A DNA stretch of 64,000 bases from Labilibacter sediminis (GTDB lineage Bacteria > Bacteroidota > Bacteroidia > Bacteroidales > Marinilabiliaceae). The DNA is taken from the NCBI RefSeq assembly GCF_005877885.1, contig NZ_VCHY01000016.1:62001-126000 (forward strand). Reading direction: 5' to 3'. The notes below the pieces were generated by a model, which was not told where the DNA came from, did no database searches, and saw only the letters and a list, made by a program, of their open reading frames with translations. The stretch's first letter is position 1; each line of letters begins with the position of its first letter. Of the stretch, positions 52,701-59,706 are shown in pieces. The position numbers and the translations under genes are program-made.

Positions 52701-53369
52701 ATGCAATTTACCTGGATACAACAACATACAAGTAACAAACTCATCATCTTCTTTAATGGTTGGGGCTGCGATCATCATCAGTTTAAACACCTAACAAGCA
52801 AAGGATTTGATGTATTGATGATTTCTGATTACAAGAGTTTAGCTTTGAGTCAGGATATATGTGATGCCATAAAGCAGTATCAGGAAATTGATGTGGTGGC
52901 ATGGTCATATGGAGTATGGATAGCTCAGTATGTTTGCGAGAAAGAAAGTATTCCTGTAAACCTGACTGTGGCCATTAACGGAACAATTAAACCTGTTCAC
53001 GGGCAGTTTGGCATTCCCGAAGCTATTATGTTGGGAACCCTGAAGAATTTATCGGAGAGAAACATTAAAAAGTTTCAGCGCAGAATGGTAGGGGGTAATG
53101 AAGCCTGGAAATCATTTGAGGCTGATAAGTCACAACGTACTTTTGAAGAGTTGCAAGAGGAGTTAGCAGCTTTAGTTAATCACTTTAAGTTAGAATTGAA
53201 CAATACTGATTTTTACCAAAAGGCAGTGGTGGGTTCCGAGGATTTAATTTTTACTTCTGCCAATCAACTTGCTTTTTGGCAGGATAAAGCTGAAGTAAAG
53301 ATTATGGAAGTGCCTCACTTTTGCTTTTATGAATTTTCATGTTGGGATGAATTATTGATGTTATCATGA
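52701..53369 (+). CDS. bioG: BioG-type pimeloyl-ACP methyl ester esterase (DUF452)
   Basis: 222 residues from the ATG at 52701; the 20 codons before it overlap the end of bioF and are unlikely. An alpha/beta hydrolase with LIIFFNGWGCD near the start (oxyanion region), nucleophile Ser69 in AWSYGVWIA and His206 in VPHFCFYEF. The FNGWG and WSxGVW features separate BioG from BioH. It cleaves the methyl ester of pimeloyl-ACP, ending the fatty-acid-like elongation begun by BioC. It overlaps bioC by four bases. Confidence 0.92.
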   Translation: MQFTWIQQHTSNKLIIFFNGWGCDHHQFKHLTSKGFDVLMISDYKSLALSQDICDAIKQYQEIDVVAWSYGVWIAQYVCEKESIPVNLTVAINGTIKPVHGQFGIPEAIMLGTLKNLSERNIKKFQRRMVGGNEAWKSFEADKSQRTFEELQEELAALVNHFKLELNNTDFYQKAVVGSEDLIFTSANQLAFWQDKAEVKIMEVPHFCFYEFSCWDELLMLS

Positions 53370-54151
53370 TGATACAAACAGAAATAGCAAAACACATTGT
53401 AAATAAAGATCTTTTGCAAAAAAGATTCCGTTGTGCCAGTAAAACCTACGATAAACATGCGGTGGTTCAGAAAACCATGGCCGGTGTTTTGGTGGATGTG
53501 GCTCTGAATCATATTCCGAAGAAGCAGAATTCTATGATGGAGTTGGGTTGTGGAACGGGTTTGCTAACGAGAGAAATAACGGAGTGTTTTCAGGCACAGG
53601 ATTATACAGCTAACGATCTGGTACCCGAGGTTGAGGAAAATATCAGGCAGATCATTGGGCAAAAGCAGAATATATCATTTCAATTTCAGCAGGGAGATGC
53701 TGAACGTATTGATATGGGAAATAAGAAGGATGTGATATGGTCTGGTGCAACCATTCAATGGATAGAGGATTTGGATGCTTTTTTTGCCAGAATGCATGCA
53801 TCACTCAATGATCAAGGATATTTGGCTATTTCATCATTTGATATCGATAATTTTTTAGAGGTAAAAGCTATAACAGGTATTGGTATCGATTATAAGCCTA
53901 TGCATGAGGTACTGATGCATGCCGGAAAGTACTTCAGAGTACTCGAAAGCGAATCATGGCATCAGAAATTATGGTTTAAGCAACCCCGCGAAGTGCTCAG
54001 GCATATGCGTTTTACTGGCGTTAATGCTGTATCTGCAACCAAGTGGGGCAAAGCCGATCTGGAGAATTTTAATTTGGATTATGAATCTTTTAAAACTGAG
54101 GAAGGTTATCCTTTAACCTATCATCCCTTTGTTTTGGTATTACAAAAATAA
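53366..54151 (+). CDS. bioC: Malonyl-ACP O-methyltransferase
   Basis: 261 residues. The BioC-type opening LLQKRFRCASKTYDKHAVVQKTMA is followed by SAM motif I MELGCGTGLLTREI, then WSGATIQWIEDLDAFFARMHASLNDQGYLAISSF, where Q-W-I corresponds to the family motif LQWC. It methylates malonyl-ACP so that it can enter fatty-acid elongation. BioC-BioG partnership is well known. The overlap with bioG implies translational coupling. Confidence 0.94.
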   Translation: MMIQTEIAKHIVNKDLLQKRFRCASKTYDKHAVVQKTMAGVLVDVALNHIPKKQNSMMELGCGTGLLTREITECFQAQDYTANDLVPEVEENIRQIIGQKQNISFQFQQGDAERIDMGNKKDVIWSGATIQWIEDLDAFFARMHASLNDQGYLAISSFDIDNFLEVKAITGIGIDYKPMHEVLMHAGKYFRVLESESWHQKLWFKQPREVLRHMRFTGVNAVSATKWGKADLENFNLDYESFKTEEGYPLTYHPFVLVLQK

Positions 54152-54180
54152 CTGTTTAGATATAAAGTCTTATGTCTTTA

Positions 54181-54188
54181 TACTTTTG
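54181..54188 (+). promoter_or_regulatory. Possible internal promoter for bioD
   Basis: TACTTTTG in the 73-base bioC-bioD gap fits the -7 box, with a weak TTTA near -33 (54155-54158). bioD may have a secondary promoter. Confidence 0.3.
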
Positions 54189-54224
54189 TCTTTTATCTGA
54201 ATAGCCACTAAAAATAATAAGCAC

Positions 54225-54908
54225 ATGTCAACCTATTTTATTTCAGCCATAGATACCGATGCGGGTAAAAGTATTGTTACGGGTTTATTGGCTCGTCATC
54301 TTAAAAATAAAGGAGAAGATATTATTACCATGAAGATGGCACAAACAGGCTGCCATGTGTATTCAGAAGATATAGAAACGCATCGGGAAATCATGGGTAT
54401 CCCGATGTCGAAAGCTGATAAGGAAGGGGAAACATGTCCGTATTTATTTAAGTTTCCTGCTTCACCACATTTGGCTGCGGAGATGGAATGTGTGCGTATA
54501 GATGAGGATAAAATTTCATCGACCGTGGAACAGGTGCAAATGCAATATAATCATGTATTGGTTGAAGGAGTAGGTGGTTTAATGGTGCCCATTAATGATG
54601 AGGTGATGGTAGTTGATTTTATTCAGCAGCACCAGTTTCCTGTTATATTGGTCACTTCAGGTAGGTTAGGCTCAATTAATCATACCTTATTATCACTGGA
54701 GGTGATGCAAAAAAGAGGCATTGAGGTGTATGGCGTTATTTATAACCATTATCCTGTCACAGAGCCGGAAATAACAGCTGATTCGGCTAAGGTAATTCAG
54801 TCACACCTAAAGAAGTATTACCCAAAAGCTTTATGGGGAGAGGTACCTTGTATAGAAAACTTAGAAGATATTCCAGAGTTGGAGTTAGGGGAGGTGTGGT
54901 TTAGTTAG
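54225..54908 (+). CDS. bioD: Dethiobiotin synthetase
   Basis: 227 residues. The P-loop is AIDTDAGKSIVTG, the BioD version of GxxxxGK[ST] with Ala for the first Gly. KMAQTGC is the substrate-contacting KPxQTG-type motif, and VLVEGVGGLMVPI with VTSGRLGSINHTLLSLE are diagnostic. It closes the ureido ring from diaminopelargonate, CO2 and ATP. It is the last biotin gene; the repeat after it supplies a terminator-like hairpin. Confidence 0.94.
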   Translation: MSTYFISAIDTDAGKSIVTGLLARHLKNKGEDIITMKMAQTGCHVYSEDIETHREIMGIPMSKADKEGETCPYLFKFPASPHLAAEMECVRIDEDKISSTVEQVQMQYNHVLVEGVGGLMVPINDEVMVVDFIQQHQFPVILVTSGRLGSINHTLLSLEVMQKRGIEVYGVIYNHYPVTEPEITADSAKVIQSHLKKYYPKALWGEVPCIENLEDIPELELGEVWFS

Positions 54909-54921
54909 TTCAAGAATTATC

Positions 54922-55154
54922 GGAACGGGACTTTATAGGCGACATGTTCATTAGTCCCGTTCCCTATTTTGAAAAGGATTAATTTTTAAAATGTTTTTTC
55001 AGGCAAACAAGAGTTTGGCAATTCCTATAGTTTCGTAAGTTGTGTATGTAGAGAGCGGTTCTGATTTGCAGCTTGGTTATAGAAAACCGTTCTTTGGCGA
55101 AGAAATTTTGGAACAGGATTATTACAGGGAATTGCTTTTGTAATAATCCGTTCC
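54922..55154. repeat. GGAACGGG dispersed repeat, copy 1
   Basis: It begins with hairpin GGAACGGGACT (54922-54932) / AGTCCCGTTCC (54953-54963) and ends with a longer hairpin, 55110-55126 against 55139-55154. Between, CAAACAAGAGTTTGGCAATT, TTTCGTAAGTTGT and TAGAAAACCGTTCT are shared with copy 2. The element ends are themselves inverted (GGAACGG / CCGTTCC). Confidence 0.85.
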
Positions 55155-55163
55155 ATTTTTTTT
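55110..55163 (+). terminator. Terminator-like hairpin after bioD (right arm of repeat copy 1)
   Basis: GGAACAGGATTATTACA (55110-55126) pairs with TGTAATAATCCGTTCC (55139-55154), followed by A and eight T on the plus strand. Confidence 0.6.
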
Positions 55164-55211
55164 GATAACCACTTCTGTAGATGATTCTACAAATTAAATA
55201 ATGTTATAGTT

Positions 55212-56645
55212 TTAAAATATGCTATATCTTAAGCTAATTCTAAAATTATGGGAAAGATATTTATCGGGATAATCTGTAAATTGGTTATTTGAATTGTCAA
55301 TTCTATAGTTGCCTCCGATGTTACCAAAGTTTATATTCGCATTTCCTTCCTGCCATCTGTAAAAAATAGAAGATTTAAAATTAAACCTTAATCTGGGTGA
55401 GATATAATAATTTAAGTCTAAAAATCCTGTTGTGTTTAAACCATGACCCTCGTAACCTATATATTCATCTTCATTGTCTGTTAAGTCAAAGAGCTTAACA
55501 AATTGTACAACGTATCCAAAGCTTATGTCGGTTCGAGTATTGGGGTAGTAGGCAAATGTCTGGTCAAAAGCGAATTGAATATTAGGAAGTTGGATTTTGT
55601 TTGTTCCTCCAAAGTTTTCCTCGTTTACAAAAACAATACCTGCATAACTATTAAGGTTAATGCTATTTTGCCAAAACAAATTAACCGGTTTCTCACGAGT
55701 TAGTTCAATCCCTGCATCAAACGAAAAAGAACTTACGATCTGTTTGGATTGCGGGTAGCTTCCCGCAGTTTCAGGTTCATAATAATTGTAATAATAGTAT
55801 CCAGGTATAAATGCTCCGGCAACTCTTGTACCACTATATCTAAATGGCCTGTTTCCATAATCCCAAATGTCGGTTAGTGTGGTAAAATATTTTGCATCAG
55901 ACTCTTTTAAATAATTCTTTGCAATTAAAAATGAATCAATAGTTTCAAGCTCTGCCATACGTCTTAAGCGGGAGTCAAAGAATCGTTTATTTTTTAATTG
56001 AGAAATAAGCTGAGCTAATTCTTTTATTTCTTCATCTGTTTTGTCCGAATTAACCCTGTTTATTTTTGATAATCGATCATAAATATAAACTGCATGTCTG
56101 GCATCTTGCACGGGTTCTATTCGGCCTGTACCAAATTTTACTGGTAGTTGAAAAAATAATGTATGAATTTTTATATCGTCAATTACCTTTAATTCAGCTG
56201 ATGGAAAATTAGCTGATTTATTTTTGGTTTTTTCATATTGATAATTGAAGATGATGTCAGTAGTAAGGAACTTATTTTCTTCGTAGTAATGTCTATTATA
56301 CCTCTCATAACTTATACTTGGATCTATTCCCATCCTTGAATATTCATTTTTTTGATGAGAATATTGTGGCGAAATATCAAACTTTACATTTGTTAAGCGC
56401 TGAAAAGAGGATTTATTTTGGTAATGTTGGTAGTTGAGAGATATGTTTCCATGGTATTTATTTTCTCCAATTTTTGCAACCCCATCATATTCGTTATTTC
56501 CTGAGAGATTAACGTAGGTATCTAATGTTCTACGATTCAGATCAGGTAATTTATAGTCCGATAAGTCGAAGCTATTTAATTGTGAATAACCATTTGAGCA
56601 AACAGTAGCCAGGATGAAAATTAATACTTTCGTTGCTTTTATCAT
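55212..56645 (-). CDS. Outer-membrane beta-barrel protein, unknown family
   Basis: 477 residues. The signal peptide is MIKATKVLIFILATVCSNGYS. The rest is rich in Tyr, Asn and Phe with alternating strands (HGNISLNYQHYQNKSSFQRLTNVKFDISPQYSH, FLTTDIIFNYQYEK) and ends in RISLRYSIF with a C-terminal aromatic, as in large barrels. A helical, charged insert lies at about 185-255 (RHAVYIYDRLSKINRVNSDKTDEEIKELAQLISQL). No plug or TonB box is seen. Function unknown. Confidence 0.65.
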   Translation of the reverse strand: MIKATKVLIFILATVCSNGYSQLNSFDLSDYKLPDLNRRTLDTYVNLSGNNEYDGVAKIGENKYHGNISLNYQHYQNKSSFQRLTNVKFDISPQYSHQKNEYSRMGIDPSISYERYNRHYYEENKFLTTDIIFNYQYEKTKNKSANFPSAELKVIDDIKIHTLFFQLPVKFGTGRIEPVQDARHAVYIYDRLSKINRVNSDKTDEEIKELAQLISQLKNKRFFDSRLRRMAELETIDSFLIAKNYLKESDAKYFTTLTDIWDYGNRPFRYSGTRVAGAFIPGYYYYNYYEPETAGSYPQSKQIVSSFSFDAGIELTREKPVNLFWQNSINLNSYAGIVFVNEENFGGTNKIQLPNIQFAFDQTFAYYPNTRTDISFGYVVQFVKLFDLTDNEDEYIGYEGHGLNTTGFLDLNYYISPRLRFNFKSSIFYRWQEGNANINFGNIGGNYRIDNSNNQFTDYPDKYLSHNFRISLRYSIF

Positions 56646-56726
56646 TCGTAATATTTTTTAGGAGTTAAGGGTTTTTAGCAATTATGTTACAAGCTGAATT
56701 ATAGAAGGATATACTTTTTGCCGGAT

Positions 56727-57617
56727 CTACTTACAAAACCGTAAACATATGGAAAGGTCTACTCTGGTCAGGTTTTCGTACTCATCATCTTCTAATTCAA
56801 ATGTTTCACTTGACTCTCCATCGTCAATTGTATATTTGGACAGTGTACCTGCCATTAAAGACAGTTGAAAACCCAGAAACAGGTTGTTGTCAATACTAAT
56901 TTCATAACCAATGTCAATGCAACTACCCAAGGTACTGCCGGTCATCACAAAAGGAGAGACAACTTCTTTATTGTTTTTATAACTCATATACCCCAAGGCT
57001 CCCTGCATATAAAAACAATTGGTGTTGTACTTGTCAAATTTGCGATACACAAGATTAGGCCCCACAAACGAAATGAATAAATCATCACTCATTCTGCCAT
57101 ATTCAGTATCACCATTATCATAAGTGATATAGATATTATCCATGGAATTTTTCGAACGAAACATGGTGTACTTTATACCTAAACCTGTGTTCTCTGATAT
57201 AAAATATGTGGCATCAGCTCCATAGTGATATCCCGACTTTAGTTTCTTAACATAGTCTTTAAAGTCTGGGGGAACCGAGCTGCTCACTCTTGCCAGTTGA
57301 TAACTATATCCTCCATATCCACCAATTCTAAATTTGCGGTAATTGTCTTTTTTAATAAGGGATGGAGATTTGAGAGGATCAACCTTTGGTATTTGAACCT
57401 CAGTATCATAATCGTTAATATATGTCTTAACCTCTTCATTCGGAATTAAAGAGTTTTGCGCTTCTCCATCATTTATAAATCTGAAATAAATAAAGTCTTT
57501 TTTGATTTTGGTAATTTGACAGTTAATGCTGTCGCCATCCTGGGTAATTATTAAGTCTTGTGCAGATGTTAGTTGAGCAAATAATATGAAGGATAAAGCG
57601 ATGATAATTTTTTTCAT
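56727..57617 (-). CDS. Exported protein with C-terminal beta-barrel-like domain
   Basis: 296 residues from the ATG at 57617; nine further in-frame codons upstream precede the signal peptide (MKKIIIALSFILFAQLTSAQ). Residues about 22-75 (LIITQDGDSINCQITKIKKDFIYFRF) match the short N-terminal beta domain common in Bacteroidota secreted proteins, which often precedes a barrel. The last 200 residues contain glycine- and aromatic-rich strands (FRIGGYGGYSYQLARV, GLGIKYTMFRSKN, FVGPNLVYRKFD, LFLGFQLSLMAGTLSKY). Function unknown. Confidence 0.65.
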   Translation of the reverse strand: MKKIIIALSFILFAQLTSAQDLIITQDGDSINCQITKIKKDFIYFRFINDGEAQNSLIPNEEVKTYINDYDTEVQIPKVDPLKSPSLIKKDNYRKFRIGGYGGYSYQLARVSSSVPPDFKDYVKKLKSGYHYGADATYFISENTGLGIKYTMFRSKNSMDNIYITYDNGDTEYGRMSDDLFISFVGPNLVYRKFDKYNTNCFYMQGALGYMSYKNNKEVVSPFVMTGSTLGSCIDIGYEISIDNNLFLGFQLSLMAGTLSKYTIDDGESSETFELEDDEYENLTRVDLSICLRFCK

Positions 57618-57644
57618 GTGTTTAAGTTTTCTTTCAGTTGTCAC

Positions 57645-57705
57645 ATGAAACTAGCCAAATACTTCATACTTCTGAGTGAGAAGTAATTATCATGGCTCGC
57701 TTCAT
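57645..57705. repeat. Nested palindrome with TGGCTCG arm, copy A
   Basis: Outer arms ATGAAACTAGCCA (57645-57657) and TGGCTCGCTTCAT (57693-57705) pair at 11 of 13 positions. An inner hairpin ACTTCT-gagtg-AGAAGT spans 57668-57684. The same outer sequence recurs at 62361-62437 with a different inner hairpin. Confidence 0.75.
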
Positions 57706-57738
57706 ATGAGTCATTTGTAGACAATTATCTTTTTGTCT

Positions 57739-58107
57739 TTAAAGTTTTGTGCTAGCACTTTCAAGTTTTAGAATTTCAGCTGTAATTCGGTGGCAGCTGC
57801 TCCATAAATCGGGACGCACATGCCGGGTTATTTTTATAGCATCACCTCCTGCTTTTCGAGCTTCCATTTTGGCTCGTTCGATTACTTTTTCGTAGCTACA
57901 ATTAATGGTAAATCCTGTATCACCTATATCAAGTGTTCCAATGGAGCAATACTCGCCTGATGTTGGGGTTTCCGAAGGCAAAACTATAATTTCTCTTTTG
58001 TAGTCTGTGGTAGGGTATTTCTGAGTAATAGTTGTATGTACATACGGATTGCATGAACAAAGAAGCATAAGCAAAAGCGTTATGCCCATAATTCCTGGTT
58101 TTATCAT
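57739..58107 (-). CDS. Small lipoprotein of unknown function
   Basis: 122 residues. The N-terminal hydrophobic segment ends in a lipobox (LMLLCSC, Cys19 or Cys17 region), then YVHTTITQKYPTTDYKREIIVLP. The body has IGTLDIGDTGFTINCSYEKVIERAKMEARKAGGDAIKITRH, which resembles the YajQ/YbjQ-like or DUF4156-type lipoprotein fold in which a helix precedes a Gly-Gly-Asp-Ala turn. It is probably envelope-associated. No partner is evident. Confidence 0.65.
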   Translation of the reverse strand: MIKPGIMGITLLLMLLCSCNPYVHTTITQKYPTTDYKREIIVLPSETPTSGEYCSIGTLDIGDTGFTINCSYEKVIERAKMEARKAGGDAIKITRHVRPDLWSSCHRITAEILKLESASTKL

Positions 58108-58290
58108 AGTTTATATTGTTTTGGTTCTACTTCATATGTTTTTTTGAAGTGGAATAAAATGTTAAAGGTGGCGTAAATATAAAGTTTAATGTTTTGTTAT
58201 GCTAATGTAATAATGGTGTTAGAGGGAAAAATAAATAAAATATGTTGTTTTGAAAACTTGATAGGCTAATAACCAAAGAAGGGGTAATGC
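58108..58290. other. Non-coding stretch before repeat copy 2
   Basis: AT-rich sequence without a coding frame; together with the repeat that follows it separates the lipoprotein gene from rlpA-like gene by about 400 bases. Nothing else is recognised. Confidence 0.5.
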
Positions 58291-58502
58291 GCTGCTTAGT
58301 TATAGAAAAACCGTTCTGGCTAAGAATACCGGAACGGGACTTTATAGGCGGCATGTTCATTAGTCCCGTTCCCTATTTTAAGAAGCATGTGTATTTAAAA
58401 TGCTTTTCCTGTCAAACAAGAGTTTGGCAATTTCGTTGATTTCGTAAGTTGTACATGTAGAGAACCATTCTTTAGCAAAGCGATTTTGGAACGGGATTAT
58501 TA
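58291..58502. repeat. GGAACGGG dispersed repeat, copy 2
   Basis: Hairpin GGAACGGGACT (58331-58341) / AGTCCCGTTCC (58362-58372) is identical in arms to copy 1, with nearly the same loop. CAAACAAGAGTTTGGCAATT and TTTCGTAAGTTGTACATGTA follow as in copy 1, and GGAACGGGATTATTA closes it at 58488-58502. The stretch before the hairpin (GCTGCTTAGTTATAGAAAAA and CCGTTCT) equals an internal part of copy 1, so the unit is circularly permuted or modular. Confidence 0.85.
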
Positions 58503-58516
58503 AAGGGATCTGTTTA

Positions 58517-58912
58517 TTATTTTCCTTCTATGCTTGTGTTTTGACTTTTCTTTGCATTAGAAAAAGGTTCTAAAACAAGGAGCTTAACATCAACTATTCC
58601 CTTTTGTACTGCTCCAATTTCCTGCGCTGCACTTTTCGATAAGTCAATAATTCGTCCTGCGATAAATGGACCCCGGTCATTAATTTTTACATCTACAGTT
58701 TTGTTGTTGCTTAGATTGGTTACCCTTACCATGGTGCCGAAGGGTAAAGTACGATGTGCAGCTGTTTTTAAATGATGATGATATATCTCTCCACTGGCTG
58801 TTTTTCTGCCTTCAAACTTATCGGCATAATACGATGCTTTTCCTTGTTCCTGGGCAGTAACCAATGTAAATGAAACAATAAAAAGCAGAAATAGGAATGT
58901 TAATTGTTTCAT
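58517..58912 (-). CDS. RlpA-like double-psi beta-barrel protein
   Basis: 131 residues: signal peptide (to about residue 20, VTAQ) and a single RlpA DPBB domain. QGKASYYADKFEGRKTASGEIYHHHLKTAAHRTLPFGTMVRVTNLSNNKTVDVKINDRGPFIAGRIIDLSKSAAQEIG is highly diagnostic. RlpA cleaves naked peptidoglycan glycans at the septum in Pseudomonas; activity varies between lineages. There is no SPOR domain and no lipobox, so it is a short periplasmic form. It lies 17 bases after the next upstream gene on the minus strand and is likely co-transcribed with it. Confidence 0.93.
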   Translation of the reverse strand: MKQLTFLFLLFIVSFTLVTAQEQGKASYYADKFEGRKTASGEIYHHHLKTAAHRTLPFGTMVRVTNLSNNKTVDVKINDRGPFIAGRIIDLSKSAAQEIGAVQKGIVDVKLLVLEPFSNAKKSQNTSIEGK

Positions 58913-58929
58913 ATTAGAAGTATTTAATA

Positions 58930-59490
58930 TTACAATGTTATATGCTTAAAGATATGGTTCTCCTTAAGTTTACGAAGAGTACAACTTCCATCTGAAATAT
59001 AAAACTCATAACAAGGTACAAATGTTGTTTCTCCTGTATGAAATTTATACAAATGATGTCCTTCTGCATATTTCTGATGTCTGTATACAATAATGCCATT
59101 TTCACTATATATCACATTTAAAAACTGCTTTAACTCTCTTGTTCGTTTGTAAATGCTTTTAGTGCTTATATTCTTTGAATGGAATATGTAAGCTTGGTCT
59201 TTATAAGTAAAACCGTATTCCTTTATCCTTTCCGGAGAATAAGTTTTAAACCAAAATTCACCTTTTTCTTTAAAAGTAGCTTCTAAATAACACCATTCTA
59301 AATCAATACCATTAAATACCCATGCACCTGTATATCTGTTAAATGTATAAACCTTAATGGATCCCCAAATTGTATCTGATTCCTGAGTAATGATATATCC
59401 CGGCAATACTTTGGCTTGGCATGTAGTGCCGATTAGGAAAAAAGTGAAAACTGCGAGTGTTACTTTCAGACATTTAGGTAAAAATGGCAT
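58930..59490 (-). CDS. Exported protein of unknown function
   Basis: 186 residues with a signal peptide (VTLAVFTFFLIGTTCQA). The mature part opens with LPGYIITQESDTIWGSIKVYTFN, the G-Y-I-x-x-x-x-x-D-T-I-x-G-x-I pattern frequent in secreted Bacteroidota proteins. It is beta-rich with aromatic residues and ends in two cysteines (FVPCYEFYISDGSC). No family name is known to me. It is upstream of the rlpA-like gene, 17 bases away. Confidence 0.65.
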   Translation of the reverse strand: MPFLPKCLKVTLAVFTFFLIGTTCQAKVLPGYIITQESDTIWGSIKVYTFNRYTGAWVFNGIDLEWCYLEATFKEKGEFWFKTYSPERIKEYGFTYKDQAYIFHSKNISTKSIYKRTRELKQFLNVIYSENGIIVYRHQKYAEGHHLYKFHTGETTFVPCYEFYISDGSCTLRKLKENHIFKHITL

Positions 59491-59599
59491 ATGTTATTAA
59501 TGTTTCAAGTTTCAGGTGTTGCAAGATATTAATAATTATGATTTAATTGTATTTTGATGCTAGGTTTAAAGAGAACTTTTTTCCTGTCACTTAAATAAT

Positions 59600-59638
59600 A
59601 AAAGGTTACCAACATGGCTTAACAGTTGGTAACCTTTT
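59600..59638 (-). terminator. Bidirectional terminator of the T9SS-cargo gene
   Basis: AAAAGGTTACCAAC (59600-59613) and GTTGGTAACCTTTT (59625-59638) form a perfect 14-bp stem with an 11-base loop. Runs of A/T on both sides let it work for the minus-strand gene ending at 59707. Confidence 0.8.
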
Positions 59639-59706
59639 GTGATTTTAATATGCTGAGTTGAATATATAATCAGTGAGCTAGTCCTTAAGCCAAACTCTGT
59701 TTAATA